A stretch of DNA of 64,000 bases from Fasciola hepatica. Lineage: Eukaryota; Platyhelminthes; Trematoda; Plagiorchiida; Fasciolidae. Position 1 is the first letter of the stretch; each line of letters begins with the position of its first letter. Below, one piece after another: positions 23,501-38,500 of the stretch. The stretch is from contig CANUEZ040000029.1 of the NCBI GenBank assembly GCA_948099385.1, positions 527,501 to 591,500 on the forward strand, given 5' to 3'. Under the pieces are notes generated by a model. That model was given only the letters and a program-made list of their open reading frames with translations, was not told where the DNA came from and ran no database searches. The position numbers were made by a program, and so were the translations under genes.

Positions 23501-26500
23501 CTGTGGTCATGGTTAGAGGATGATAAGTCACTTCGTAGCTGTTGGTCTCTTGTGGTTGAATTGTGAAGACCTGAGCTCCCGTCCAATGTTCACTGTCAAT
23601 CACAGGACGCAGTTCCCACACAGCATTTGTCCGATTCGCGATTTGTAATGTGCGAGTATCTTTTTGACGTACCATTGTACTGAATAGTGCCACGTCCTTC
23701 ATCACTGCCGGTGGTGTACACATTGCTGTGATAATCAGTTTCAGGGGTTCACAACCCTGTAGCTGGCATGTAACATTCTGAAGAGCAAGTGTTTAGACGA
23801 TATTAAATCTGCAGTTTGAATATTCATTAAGAACCACGTATGATATTCTTAGGCACTGGACAGCTGTGCATAGTGTACCCTAACTGGATACGCGTGTCCT
23901 ACAAAACAATGTTCAGAGTTTTTATTAATTCTCTGGTATATTGGACATCTTGGGAAACACACTATATCAACGAGATTCAGTCAGAAAACTCGCACATCCT
24001 TCATTATATTGATGTGTGTGTATGTTACAAAGCTTCATAAATCACTGACGCAGAGAAGTAGTCGCTTTTTATTACACAAAGTAAATTATAGTAATTTTAC
24101 TAGGTCTTCTTTTTTATCCATTGATTGGCCGGCTAACCAGTCGATTAACTGACTGACTGATTCAGTTACTGACTATATGTGTTCCTTCGTTCCCTTATTT
24201 TGTTTGCGTATTAATGTGGTTTTAATGACATGAGAATGAAATCACCGTAAACATGTTCGTCTACGCCTTGCGTTCTGATATCAATCAAGGGCTTCTTTCG
24301 TATACTCATGGTCAAAGTATTGGCAGCTAAGGTTAGCTGTGGACAGGTTTTTATTGCTAGAGAGCCTAAAATCCAGCGGTGGCAGCTGTTGAGTAAGTGG
24401 TTAGCAGTACGCTAATAGTAGTTGAAGTAAGGGGTTATGAGTCCCATGACTCGACGTTGTCATGTTGTTATGATTAGCCGACGTTTCGGTCATTGTGAGT
24501 AACCTTTCTCAAGACAGTTTTACGGTCAGATTAGAAGTTCTAGCCGGAACTCGCGGAACATGCTTGGCGCAAAGAGCGTTGTGAGGTAAAAATGAGTGAG
24601 CGAGCTACTGAATGATTTATAAATGTCATGTCTTTGTACGGAGAAACCGGCAATCTAACTTCGGGGTTTGAAGTCGCGGACCATATATGGTTCCTTTGTG
24701 AAAGTTGGTGGAGTAGAGTCGTTAGTGTTGTGTCAGACAACTGTTATACTATGGTTGTATATTTTTTGATTCACAGGAAATCGTACTTAAGTTGTCGCAC
24801 TTGATAGAATGGAAACATGAAGATAATAAACTCTGGACATGTGGATCCTCCAGTCCTAGAAAAATAAAATAAATCGTCCACTTACTCGAAGGCCATGGAT
24901 GGATATCTTTTTCAGTTTAAAGAAAAGACATGACAGATCACTTACAATGTTTATAAAAGCCAATACGTTTATTGATTGGGCTTATTTGTACTCCAGTTAG
25001 GTAGTTGGTTAAACTCACCTCCATTCGGATATCCGGATCTAGCTCGGTTGGCGATAAAGTTACGGTGAATGGTACTTCAGTTCCCGCCTCGATAAAGCCT
25101 TCAGTTGGTGAAATGCTCAATCCATGTGCAAATGTATCCGCTAACCACCGAAACCTGAAAAACAAAGCAAAGACGAAAAATTGTGCACTATTCGGAGTAG
25201 AAACAGTGAATGTGTACAATTGAGTACATGCACAGATCTAATAATCATGCATCTCATGGATATCGTGACCTAATTCCGATGCGAATTGTTTGTTCCCCCA
25301 GTTCAGTTCGAACAATCATTAACCGCGCACTGCGTGCGGCGGTTCTGGTTACCATATCTCAAAGGAAAAATGAATCGAAAATTTGATAACAAGAATGTGA
25401 GAAGAGTGAGACGAAAACTACAAACAGTAGTATCAAGTCGATAACGTGCGTTTGTGAATAAAACAGCGACACCTAGCTACATCCTCTAACGTATCTAGCC
25501 ATTGAGCAGGAGGATCTCTTGAACCTCACCCAGGAAGGCTTACTTGCCCTACATGACCAAGTTCACTCGTTAGGCTTTTCATGTCCTGAACTATCCAACC
25601 CTGTTCATCTAACCACTAGCCGCTTCAGTGAGCATTGCACGCCAAAGAATCCTACTCGGGATCATGCGCAACACATGTCCCAACCATCTTAGCTTGATGA
25701 ACTTTAGTGTTTCATCTCATGGTTTGTTTCGGATGCCTGATACTCTCCACCCAATCTCATCATCACTGATATGATGTTCTAACCAGTTTCTAACATTGCT
25801 ACAAATACATCTGTTCAAATACCGATAATATTCGCGCATCTGTTATCCACAGGGGTTGGGTTTATGAACAACAAAGAAGAATTGGTCTCAATGCCGCTGC
25901 GTACGTTTGGCCCTTGACAGTTAAACGATCGTCACGTCGGCGCCACAGATAACTGAGGTTGGTGAAAGCCAAATGCGCCTTTTGTGTACGCGATGGCACT
26001 TCATCCGATCTCCGGATGATAATAGATAACAGAACTTATCCAACTAGCTTATTGTCTCCCAGGTACCATAGGGTTTGGTATTAAACCAATCCAGTCCTGC
26101 AGTAGCATCTTTCACTTTAAAGGTGCAAAACGCAAATCGAACATTGTCATACGGCTGTTCAAGCTGTCTAGAAAAAGTTGCGAGCTACTTGGATCTTCAC
26201 TTAGGAGAGCAATGTTGTCCGCATGTTCAAGGTCTGATACTTTTCCACCAGGGAAGTGTTCAGTATCGCAATCCTCGCATGACAACAATCACAAAAAAGG
26301 AGGTAGAGGGCAACCCTGGCGAACATCACTTCTCGTGCTTAACTTTGATGAAAGACCACCATGGACCCAAAGTCGGCTTCGGTTACTCATATATAGAGAT
26401 TTGATAACAAATTAATTTCTCTGGTTCACCCTTCAGCAAATACCAACGTTAGAGAACTGCAGGACCGGCTGAGTCGAATGCCGCTTTCCAATCAAGAAAA

Positions 26501-29500
26501 ACGGTGATAGCTGGCGTACAGAAAGCGTGTTTTAAAATTTATCTGAAAGTGAAGATATGATCAACACAACTTTAATCATGTCTGAATCCAATTTGGTTCT
26601 AGCGCGAGCACTGTTCGTGGACGTTATATGATCAGTGGAGAATAATACCAGCGATCAGTTTAGATGCGATGCTAACCGGACTTATTCCCCTGTAGCTTTC
26701 ACATGTTAACATGCTGCCCTTCTGATAAATCGGTATGATTGCCGATTCACACCAATCCCTTGGAGCTTCTTTGTTTGCCCATATCAAGGTGAGTTTTGCC
26801 AATTCCAGTAGCAATCTTAGTTCAGTAATCATAAAGACTAATGTCCCTCTTCAACACTATCATTCAGAAATAACAAAGGAAGTTAACAGTTGTGAGTATC
26901 ATTAGTGAGTGGTTTGTAATTCATCAAAAACGCATCTGATGAACAAGGTGAGTTACTCACTTCGATCCAAGATCTCCGTGATTGAGCAAAGTCAACGATT
27001 TTGTCAACTGACTACCTTGAACAACTGGACCAAAGCTGACCGATGATTTGTCCAGTTGGATATCATACGTTCGACACGCTCCCTGTACAGAGAAAACAGG
27101 CAAGTAGAACTTCGGTTCTCTGTCTGAATCAGAAGTTTTTGACCCATTCGTCAGGCTCTCTGGGTCATAAGCGGAAATCTCACACAAAACTTCACGTGTA
27201 AACGAAGGCAGTCGTTTGGATGGGGTGAAACTGATCTCGACCATAATTTGCCCGTTTTTGGGTTTCAGTATCACTGGGGCTTTCACTTCGGAAATCGGAG
27301 CCATTGACGTCTGATGATCCTCGCTGATGGGCTGACACAGTCGTAATGTAACTGCAGATAAAGTACCCGCTAGCGCACTGGTTGTTGTTTTCGTATCAGT
27401 TAGTGAGCTAGCCATTCGTGATACACCAACCGAACCATTCCCAGTTTGGTTTAAGCTGACCCGGTGAATACGAATTTGAGCGGAGCTCCGATTGATCAGT
27501 GTCACAAATCGTCTAGATCGTTGGTTGGGTTGTAGAGTCCCCATATGGATGGGTCTGTTTTTTACACATGTATCGGGAACAGGCAAAATTTGTTGCACAC
27601 GGTCCTGACTGATTGGTTGATTGACGCGTATGATGGTCAATGGACCAGGTTTGTTGTCCACCACCAAGTCAGCTCCTTCTCCACGCACCAAAATGGATTG
27701 TTGCATGGACCCATTCATTTCAAACACGAGTTCTTTTTCATATTGTTGGCAAACTTGTGGCGTGAATGTGATCTCCACTCGATATGTGTCCAAACCCGAA
27801 CCATCATCAGAACCGCTGGATCGTGATTGCAATATTGTAGGCTCCAGAGACTGCTTGAACACAGCACAGTCTGGCGTAAGGCATTCCACACTGACTGGTC
27901 GTTTGGCATCTGTGTTGCGAAGAGTTAAGTACCGCTTCGCGCTAGATATTCCTTTTATGGTCAATATTTGAGGCCCGAAGTCAATGACGCCGGGGGAAAA
28001 GTGAACTGTCTGACCAGAAGTACATCCAGCTAAGCTGAGACCGTAAGCTGGTCCTTCGCGAATAGCTACAAGACATGCTATAGAGTGTTCTGTCAGTCTG
28101 ATATTGCTTCCAGGAAAGACAGTGCTATTTTTCGGAGGAGAGAACATAACACTGCACTGCGTTTTCTCACCGGGTGAAAGACTACCCTTGGTTCGATCCA
28201 GATGTAATACAGGTTCGAAATTTTTTTCATTGACGCCACCCACCAAAAGATTAAAAAGGCGAGTAGATCGAACAGAAGATTTGCACAACGATATCATACG
28301 CAAAGAGAAGTCACATTTGAACTTTCCTGAATTCATTATAGTTATTTTACGGCTGACGCACTCGCCAGGTTGAACCGTTCCGAAATCCAGAGGATGCAGT
28401 TTTGACTGGTATTTGGGATGATCGATCAAATGACGGGCGGCATCTTCTGCATAATCACCAGGATCTGTGATACCGCTGCAAGGCGACCAAAGCGGGGTCA
28501 GTTCAAGATTCGAGACCCCTTCCCCAATATTCTGAAGCCACGCAGAAGTTGATATAGTAAAACCTTCTGCTTTGATGTTCAGTGTTAGTGGAAGCTGACG
28601 ATATTGAACGCGACAGATTAAATTGACATTCAGTAACCGTTCCGCTTTGGCCGTGAAGGAAATTTTGATGGGACATCTGAAATGAATCGGCGAGGAAATA
28701 ATTTTCGATTCAGTAACTTTTGACACACGGAACAAGTAAGGGGAAAGGTTTACTGAAATCTGAGTCGTCCCCACTACGCGGGAAACTTATCTTATTCCAC
28801 ATGCATTTCCCTGGAAGGTATCAGTCCAGACTTCATCGAATAGAAGAGAAAATAATCTTTTTCGTAGTAATTGAAAGCCGTTGTTTTGTTTATTGACCAT
28901 ATAGTGCCTGGATATTCTCCCAGATAATCAGTTATCATGTTTACTGTTGGACAGCACAAACAGTAGTTTCAGCTTCTACCTAGACAGCATTTAACTTTAC
29001 ATCAGATATTTTAGTGTAAGTTATATGTTATTGTATCTGGATGACAGGACAAAATTTCACCGGAAGACAACGACCAGTTTCGCGGTTGTTGCCGCCCATC
29101 AGGTATGCGTACCTGGTACTCTCTTGCCCAATCTTCCTATACTTCAGCACTCTTCAGTAGGTCTGTCACTTTAATCTCATTTGAATCGTAAGGTGTGTGC
29201 ATGGATAAAGAGAAATTTTGCCATCTGGTTAAAATAACATACTACTTACATCTGAAAATCGAAACTCGGGACCGTGTGTCCTCGTTCTGAAGGTTTTCCC
29301 TGAATAACCGACGAAATAAAAATGGACTTTTCGTCCATGCACGCTCCTTACGATTCACATGAGAATAAGGTGATTTACATGACGTCGTTACAGTTTTGAA
29401 AGTCCAAATTATGAAAGAATGATTACCTGGTGAAACTACAGATCTTGAAGATTGGTCAATAACACGAAGGAATTGATTGAACCAGTGCAAATATGAATCA

Positions 29501-32500
29501 TACCCCAGCTCAAAAATCAACGCAATTATGATGATGCACGTTATACACGAGCTTGACCGGCACCACAAGCAATGGGCCAGTCAACATCTGGTCGATAACA
29601 CGGACAAGTCATAAACTAAAGCCGCCACATACGAAACAACCGCCAACTCAGTCAGACAAGACGGGAAGTGAGGGTTAATCGGAGCGAACGCTTACTAAAC
29701 CAATCGGACACGTAGGACGAACTGGGCTAGTTTCAGGTCTATTCGTGAAACCGAATACACCAACTTGATAATCTATTTAAGAGATCTTAATGCTAAATGT
29801 AGTACATTATATTAGTTATGCTGCAGTTAGGCGAAGGGTTTTGAGACCTCGAGGTCATTCTCTGAACCAAACGAGTTATAGTAACTGGAACGTATGTTGC
29901 GCATATCCACATATATGTTCTCTCGGTGTACGCTGTTCTCCAAGACAAATAGAAATAAGAGGAAAGGTGGAAATGTGTATTCCATGTTGTGGCGTGAAGG
30001 TTTGTTTATTTCTGCAACAGATTCTGATCATGAAAATTTTGACTGGCTTCTGTGGTAGGTAATTATGGTCGAATTGATTCTCCCGCAAAATCAAGAGATA
30101 TCCGAACACCAGGCCTACTTTTGGGTTTTGTTATCACCCGACCAAATCATTCGTATTGACTAAAGTTCTATTGCCAAACGAGATTCCAAATTTTTTTATT
30201 TAAAACCCGACTGTAAACAAGAATAAAGATGATAGAAGCAATCAGTAAATCTCATGAAAGTAAGAAATAACAAGCAACGAGGGATCTGAATTTATGCATA
30301 CCACCTACCGACTGCTAGGTTCAATGACACCAGCCATTGGCTCAACTTTCACACAATCTTGTCGACCCACGCCATAGCAACTTGATTCGACGAAACAGAA
30401 CGGTACCCCGCGAGCCAGTTCACCCAACAGTTCAGCATCATTGCATTCTTGATTTATCAGACAGAGGGTTTCGTGTACTGTATGGCCCACCAAAACTGGG
30501 TGAAGTCTGACACATGAACGTTCGAATAAAATGAGAGGTTCTCTTGTGTTACAGACAACCAAAAGAGGTACCGTTACTTGTAAATCATCAACTGATAAAC
30601 GCCAGAACGATTCTATCAGTCCAATAGTAATGGCGGTGAATTCGAATGTGACCTGTGGATAAGAGCCAAACGAATAAGGGATTAAATGAAATAGCTGTTG
30701 TATTCTTGTTTTTTTAATTCAGACTTTAGTTGGAAAGTACGTGTGGAATATGGTAAACGGATATGTTATCACGAATACTATAACTTTTGCACTTCAAATG
30801 AATCTTACGTAACTTCAAGTGAAGTTCAAATGGCATCGCTCTGCAAACGCAGACATATGATTGGCTTGGCAGTGGTCACTTATCACCTACCCACGAAATC
30901 TCTCTGCCCCATGATCATCGACATCGCGATGGTAACTGGTGAGCTGAATTCTTGTTGATAAATGCAAAAGTACGTGCCGGGGCCTACAGGGGGGGAGATG
31001 TGCCGCTGAGTCGACCGCGTGATTGAAGGGGAAAGAACCAGGAACAAATGGACAGAGCTAGTTGACCTTGACTCTTTTTCTGTCTCTCTCCCTCTGTGTG
31101 TGTGTGTGTGTGTGCGTGCGTGCGTTGGTGTGCAGCCTAACAAAACTGAGCTAATCCATACACGTTCTGTATGAAGCCTGGTCGCTCGTAAAAATGACCA
31201 GTTCATTTTAACGAAGATGAGTTTGACAGCGAGACGCACATTTCACACACCTGATACCAAGTCACGTGTTTTGAACGCGTATGAACTTGGGGACGACTGG
31301 TGTTTGGTAGCTGAAGCACCGGGTGTCTCAAGAAGAAAACTGCAATGACCGGAATTACGATTTTGTTAGGCTGCACACACACACAGAGGGAGAGAGAGAG
31401 ACAGAAAAAGAGTCAAGGTCAACTAGCTCTGTCCATTTGTTCCTGGTTCTTTCCCCTTCAATCACGCGGTCGACTCAGCGGTCACAACTCCCCCCCCCCC
31501 TGTAGGCCCCTGCACGTACTGTTGCATGTATCAACAAGAATTCAGCTCACCAGTTACCATCGCGATGTCGATGATCATGGGGCAGAGAGATTTCGTGGGT
31601 AGGTGATAAGTGACCATTGCCAAGCCAATCATATGTCTGTGTTTGCAGAGCGATGCCATTTGAACTTGAAGTTACGTAAGATTCACTTGAAGTGTTCAAG
31701 GTATAGAGCACAAGGACGATAATTTTTTTGTCCGGAGGCGTGAGGGGACAGTAAATGAGATGAACTGGACCTCACACACTGTGGCTGCAAAAGTTGGCAA
31801 TGGAAAAACTTGTTCTGTTACGGTGTCTTCAAAGATAACAGTACCACGATCTTTCAGTGAACTTGGAACGGAAACTGGATGCTCTAGGACTCATCTTGAC
31901 TCTTATTCGAGTCAAAAATCAGGCCTAGGACTGAAATAATCTGGTGGTCAGCGGCGCGCAATCGTCGCAGCTAGATCACTCACTAATTCGAATATGAACA
32001 TAGGTTGATACATAAACGGGTATGATTTTATTGCTGCATGGGGTAGCTGACAAGAACGGTGAGGTCAACTTTTAACAGTTTCCTTTGAACGAAGCTGGCT
32101 GAGCTTAGAAATCGTCGGACAGTGGGAAAACCCGATCAGTGAGGGGAAGTAACGTGAATATTTCCAATGTATGCAGGCACAAGAAATTCCAAATTCAAAT
32201 GGGAAAAAAACAAAAAAAATTAGCACTACTCCGAAGATGAATGAGTCTATGGGGAGATAATAATTTTATCGTAATCTGCGCTTTCGTTCAGAGAAAACTG
32301 AATCACCTGCTCAACATCTCTTCCCTTAGTCTTCCTGTACCGCGTAGAGCTCAGATGCGTGTAGGGGCCCTTCTCGGCCATTGGGACTACCGGCAAGACA
32401 ACGAGTCCGAATCGATATCCGCTGACTCATCCCCTGCTATTGAAGTGTCAAAGCTATCCAACGAAACACCCACTTTTAGGCACTGATGACCCACCATATC

Positions 32501-35500
32501 GTCCCCATAAATGATTTGTGTCAAATCCAGATGTCACCCCCACTGATCCTTCAAGAAGTATTTGACCGGTGCACCGTGTAATGATGCATATCGTCCAATT
32601 CTGGTATCTTGTTCTGTAATTCCCCGCGTAGACTGCATACCCTGACGTAAATATGCCGATACTACGCGTCCAGATGCTAGTCGTGGCGGTTCTTCAAACG
32701 GTATCATCATGGTACGAATCTTTGACGGAAACAGCTGCCAATGTGGCCGGATGATTGCAGGTTCGAGTCTTAAATCACAGTTTCCGTGATCCCACATATA
32801 ATGAGCCAGGTTTCCACATGCTTGAACAATCCCGGCCGCGTGTCCCGTGGCTCACAGTTGTCAAGCACCAACCGGTCGTGTTGCCATGGTTGGTTGGCTG
32901 CCCTTTATGTTCACTGACATACAAACATACATGCTAATGGCATCCCTTGCAATCCAATAACTTCTGACTGGATATTTGTCATGGTTGCTTTGTAAACAAG
33001 TGAGTTCTATTGTCAGCGTACTTCACTGATTACCACCTAATTTCCGCGTCTTCCTGATTACGTTCCGTGATTTGAGTGTATAACTGCCGGTTAACAGATT
33101 TCGTGATTCAGAGCCTTGCTATCTCGCATATCTGGTACAACTGATCAGCAGTACAGGGGCTCACGCCCCATTAGGGCTTCTGCACTACATTGACCATTAG
33201 GTGTAGTGTTATATGTGGGCAAAACTTTTGAGTGGTTATCTCATCCGTCTCCTTGCGAGACTTGAGGAGTGCTCGCCTAAACGTGTCTACTAATTGTTCC
33301 GCCTGATTGTTAGAGTGGGGATGGTACAGAGGAGACCGCAGGCGCTGAATTTGGGAATCTCGGCAAAGGTCGCTGAAAAAGCACGGAAAATTGAGATCCG
33401 TTGTTGGACACAATTATATATGGTAATTCCAGTGGAGCAAAAGCACGCCGAAGACAGACCAGGGTTTGTTTAGTTGTGGGTAAAAGTACAGGATAAATCT
33501 TTGGCCGCTCTGAGTACGCATCTGCCAACACAAGGTAAAAGGTTCCTTCAATTGCTCTGGCATAGTCGAGATGCACTCTGAACCAAGGGTCGTTAGGCAT
33601 AGGTTAAAAAACTGGATCTTGGCGGCTAGAAAATTTTGGCTGCCTCCTGGCACTGAGAACGTTGACTAAAACAGAACGCTCGATGTCGGGATCCATAAAC
33701 GGCCAGTTGTTTTGTTCGACCTATGGCTGAATGGCCCGTGTGAGATTCTTATAAAACAAGAAGAGAAGCTGGGATCCTCGTTCTCTCTGAGATCACTAGA
33801 CAGGAATGTGATAGCAACCGACGTCGGCGAAACAACTGATTAAGTTCACCAGCGGGAACCTTGTTAGGACATTGGTTACGGGTTTATTGGATCGCTGGAC
33901 GGACTACAGGGTCTACAGCGGAGTCACGCCGGATGTCAACCACAATGAAAGGCATCGCTAAGAACTCGGTGAGCGTCATTCTCTTTGGTCAATGCGGCGA
34001 TTATCATATCCTTCGAGCACACGGAATGGAGTTCTGGCAGTCGTGAAAAGCGGTGAGCCTGTCCATAGATCTGCGTGCGGTGTAGTCGATTGGTCGAATG
34101 TGCGGGGATACTCGTTTTTGACCTAGAAATTGCCGGGAAAGGCTTGTGATCAGTCAACAGGTTGAACTTGCGCCAGTACACAAAGCTAGGGCTTTTTCAA
34201 TGCAGAAAAATAACTGCAAGAGCCTTTCAAAATTGTAGTTCTTTTTTGCCGGTGTCAGGGTATGAGATACAGGATTGATGGGTTTTTCAGTCCAATTCAG
34301 TCAGCTGCGGGTGGTGACCGTGCCTATTCCGTAATTGTTGGTGCCGACCGCGGTGACAGTGGGAACATTTGGGCCAGATTGGTTCAACAAAAGTTGGGAG
34401 GTGAGCATTGCCTTGAGTTTCATAGACTTGCTTGCATTGTTCCAACCAGACTCATTGGGATTCTTCCTTCAATAGATTGTTGAGAGGTGCGTGAGGCTTG
34501 TGCTACGCTGGAAAGAGCTGTATTAGCTAACCATGCCCAGAAATGTTTGCAGGGTCACAACCTCCTATGGAAAGTAAATTTCTTCGATAGCACACATTAC
34601 CAATGAATTCGATATTGGTGTTGTTTGTAGCTCAAGCTGATTGTTTATATCGGTTGGTGATCGCTGAGCTTGGCGTTTAGGTCGCAAACGTTTCATCACC
34701 AGTCGAGGTGCACTGAGGATGTTACCCCGACTGGCGATTAACCGTTTGCGACCTAAACGTCAAGCTCATCGATCATCAACTGACACAAGTACGTGCATTG
34801 TCAGGATCGGAATGATGGCCGCGAGCGTCAGAAACAAAACCAAGATATTTGATGGAACCCATAAAGAGCTGACATTTTTCTAGACTAAGTGGGAATCCAT
34901 AACCTTAAAAACGGCCGGGTGAATCTATGATGTGCTGTTTCAGTTTTTCTGGAGAGCGACCCACAATAACTGTCATGAAGATTCGCTGAGGTACCTGTCA
35001 AATTGGAGATCATTGTATACATTAATTGTTGGCCGATGACCGGAATGGTTTTTCATCCATGGAGAGGCGAGTATGATGGAATAACCCCCAACGGGTATTT
35101 GTGGTGAGAAGCTCCTGAGATTTTGACGTGCAAAGTATCTGGAAGTAAGCCTCGGACAAGTGAAGTTTGGCGAAACACTGACCGCCGTTCCGAATGGTAA
35201 GCAAGCGGGTAGCATTGCGACTCTTAAGCGTTGTTTAAGCCGGTGAAAAAACCGGCACAAATCCGGAGACTGCCATTAAGCGTCTTCACGACAACTGTCG
35301 GCGCAGCCCACGGAAACTAAAGGCCCAGGTGTTCGATGCGTTTAAGTTCCTGATGAACAGCCGGAGGTGAGACATATGGCACTGATCATTCAGGCCGAAA
35401 GATCGACTTTGCAAACTACGTAAGATGCAGTAAAGCTTGTGCGCGGGTGCATAGCCCGAGGCCCTGTTGAAGAACATCTGGAAACTATTTCACAGCCGTC

Positions 35501-38500
35501 GATGATGCGTTGAATAACTATGGGTCACCATGGATGTAGTTGCAGATGGCTCGTAGGGACGCATCAAGATGTAGAGGAGCAATTCAACCCAGACTAAGGA
35601 GATTAGGGTGTATCGGAACCCAGATCGCTTCGAAGTGTGTCGAAAAAACGATGCGCCATGTGGTATGTTACGGGTAAGTGTTTATTGTTCGGTAAAAGCG
35701 TTATCTGAAGAAGTGGTAATCGATTGTACACTGGTTTTAACAAAGGTCACCTGCGGTAACCGAAACGTTCGCTGATTACCATCTCCTTTGATAACGCTGT
35801 TACCGAACAATAAACATTTAAATAGGTTAAGGTGAGTGTTAAAAAGGCAGTACAATCTTTCACCACTGGAATCGCGGAAAATCATGGTGCGCCTGAATCG
35901 AGGCAAAAATTTTACGGGCCCTACTTTGGCACCAGTGACTGTATTTGTCATCTCTTTTTGTGTGGAGGGCCACCGAGGGAGTGGTATGACCATATGGAGA
36001 CAATGGTAACGTCTGATGCAGTATGGAGTCGCAAGCAACCCGAATGACCATTTATCTCGACGTTTAAGAATTTTATTGGACCTGCACACTCTGTGTGAAA
36101 ATAAGCTATAGAGCCCCTTGACTGATTAAGTGTTTTGTCAAGTTAAGGGCTGCGTCGCCGGAAAGATGACTTCAGTCGATTGGTGTTGGAACGTTTCTTC
36201 TGAAAATATCTGTCTGCCACCTATCTTTGCATTGCGAACAGCGATGTCGAAGAAAAGAACAAAAATGGTGGAAATGCCGAGCCCCACAATGTTTGTTCGG
36301 TGAAGGAGGGGTGGGTGGTCTCGATTATAGCGAAGATTTCTTCTGTGACCTACGCAGTAAGATCCTGTTGTTAGTTCATCACTGAACAGTGCTTTACATC
36401 ACTACTGTGTTCGCACTCATCAATCATCCCTTGAAGTTGAACGTGGGGCTATTGGTCGATTGTACCAAGTAGACGAGTCCTAACGTTTTCGTATCGCGTT
36501 GCCTAAAGGACACAGATAAAAACGAGGGAAACTTAAGTGTCTACCCCAACGTTTCTAAAGTCACTTCGCATGGTAAATTTACGTCCTAACTACTTCATAT
36601 TATCTCTTATCTTTTCTCGTAATTGAACTCTTCCTAGTTATAATACCTCATTATTCCGCCTTCCCGGCAATTCAGAATCTTGGTACGGTGATGAGAAATG
36701 CGCTCTTCTCGGTCGAATAAGGCAGTCGGCAGACACGATATTGAAACAAATAAGTGCCTTCCTTGTCTTCAACACTTCACTCTGACCTAAATATTGGCCC
36801 TCTTTTTATGTCAGTGATAATGAAAAAACTTAACGGAGTTAGTTTAAAAAAAAATCGAAGTGATTTTGCTATCCAACAGCATGATCACTTTGCGATAATG
36901 TTCCCCATTCATGACGTTTTAATCTGACTCCGTTGTGCGCGTCACCATTCGCCTTTCACTGAAATTAGACGCGGACTTCTAGACCAAAACATCACCTTCA
37001 AACTATTTTTTCTATTGATCTGCAAGTTAATTGACATAATCGAATGATTAAAAATGTGTTGCTTACCAGCATTACCGTTGCTTCATGATGTTTTCTCAGT
37101 GATGATTTTACGAGCATTTTACTCAGTTAAACTACTACTGTGTGCTACATACTGTGGTAAAATACACTATACTATGTTGTGTTGTGTTATGCTGTGCCTG
37201 AATATGCTTCGTCTCTTTATATTATGCAACTTTTCTCATCAAATCTTCGGAACGATGTGAAGTGGAAAGTGTTCATACCGGAGGTGACCTTCGACACATT
37301 GAATAGATCCCTGAAAAGTATCTTGGATTTTTATCATGGTACATACATTATTGTTAAATACTCTAGTCCTCTTTTGAAACCACTTTAATATTTCTAGCCG
37401 CGCACGTTCATCCATCAACAGAAAGTCTTACGAAATCCCTCTTTTACAATTGACAAAAATCTAACGGTGTTTCTAATATTACTAGAACTTTAGCGATATT
37501 ACTTCATTTGACTTTTTCTGACGGTAAAACGTACCTCTGTCTTCTTTCCGGATGCAATTACTCCACGGGGGGTTTTGCACGTTACAGGTTGGATTTCTTT
37601 CGTATCCGTTATATCCTCGTTGATAATAGAAAAACGTAGCTCATCCGTGGTCAGATTGGCAATAAAGAAGTTTCTGGAATTTAGAAAAAAGGCTTATCAA
37701 TGGGAAATACAAGCTCGGTTTTACTGCAACCTTCCAATAATTCTAAAGATCATCTCTGCACATTCGATTTACTCCACAACCAAATACTGTCGTCTTCTGT
37801 AGTTCTCAGAACATTTAAAAGCCCAGTGACATTCCAGTTTCATTCCGCGTTTGTCAAAGGTGATGTGAGGGAAATTTTTTTCCGGTCAGACAAATAGTAA
37901 AGTCACTGTGTTATTGTGGAAAACTATTGAGAGCGTGCCGATAACACTTCATCTGGGGGAGAAACAGCGGAGAAGTAATGAAATTCAACGTAGACTTATG
38001 GCTGTAATCTTATTTGTATCGTAAGGAGTGTAGATAAACGGACACTTCATTTTTAGAATCACGAGGTTATGCTTTGAAAAGTATTTCATCAGTTAGTCAC
38101 GGTTAACCTTCAGAACGGCGAAATTTTGTCCTGTCATCCCGATACAATACCAAACTACTTACATTCAACGTTGAATGTTCAGTGAATACATCCCTGAATT
38201 TGTCTGTTAGTTTCCACCACATGTGGATTATTTCATCGAAATTAACAAGAATTTTGTCTTCAGTGGTAGTTGGTCTCGGTGTTAACACTATTATTGAGGA
38301 TGGTACGAGTTAAGCAGTTTTTATCAGTGCTGGTCACCCTTAGCGTCTCTAAAATCCGGACCCCTTTGAAGAGTCAACTTTCTCACTTTTGTTTAAGGTT
38401 CTGTTGTGATACTTTATCTACTAGCGCGAAACGCTCCGGATATCAATTACGAAATGCTTATTTTCGGTATCGAGTACTAATAATTGATAACCACTCTCCA

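Noticed and set aside
30883..31602. Frames of 85-118 codons in the inverted repeat, present on both arms.
   Set aside because: They mirror each other because of the palindrome and include microsatellite translation; no domain was seen.
35678..35818. Hammerhead ribozyme in the foldback (CTGAAGA followed 50 nt later by CGAAAC).
   Set aside because: The bases that should be the unpaired core are themselves part of the long inverted-repeat stem, and the stem II pairing does not close properly.
38103..38288. Minus-strand frame ending in a good donor site (38163) as a HYDIN exon.
   Set aside because: Exons j and k are already contiguous in phase and sequence; no matching acceptor or ASH pattern was found.
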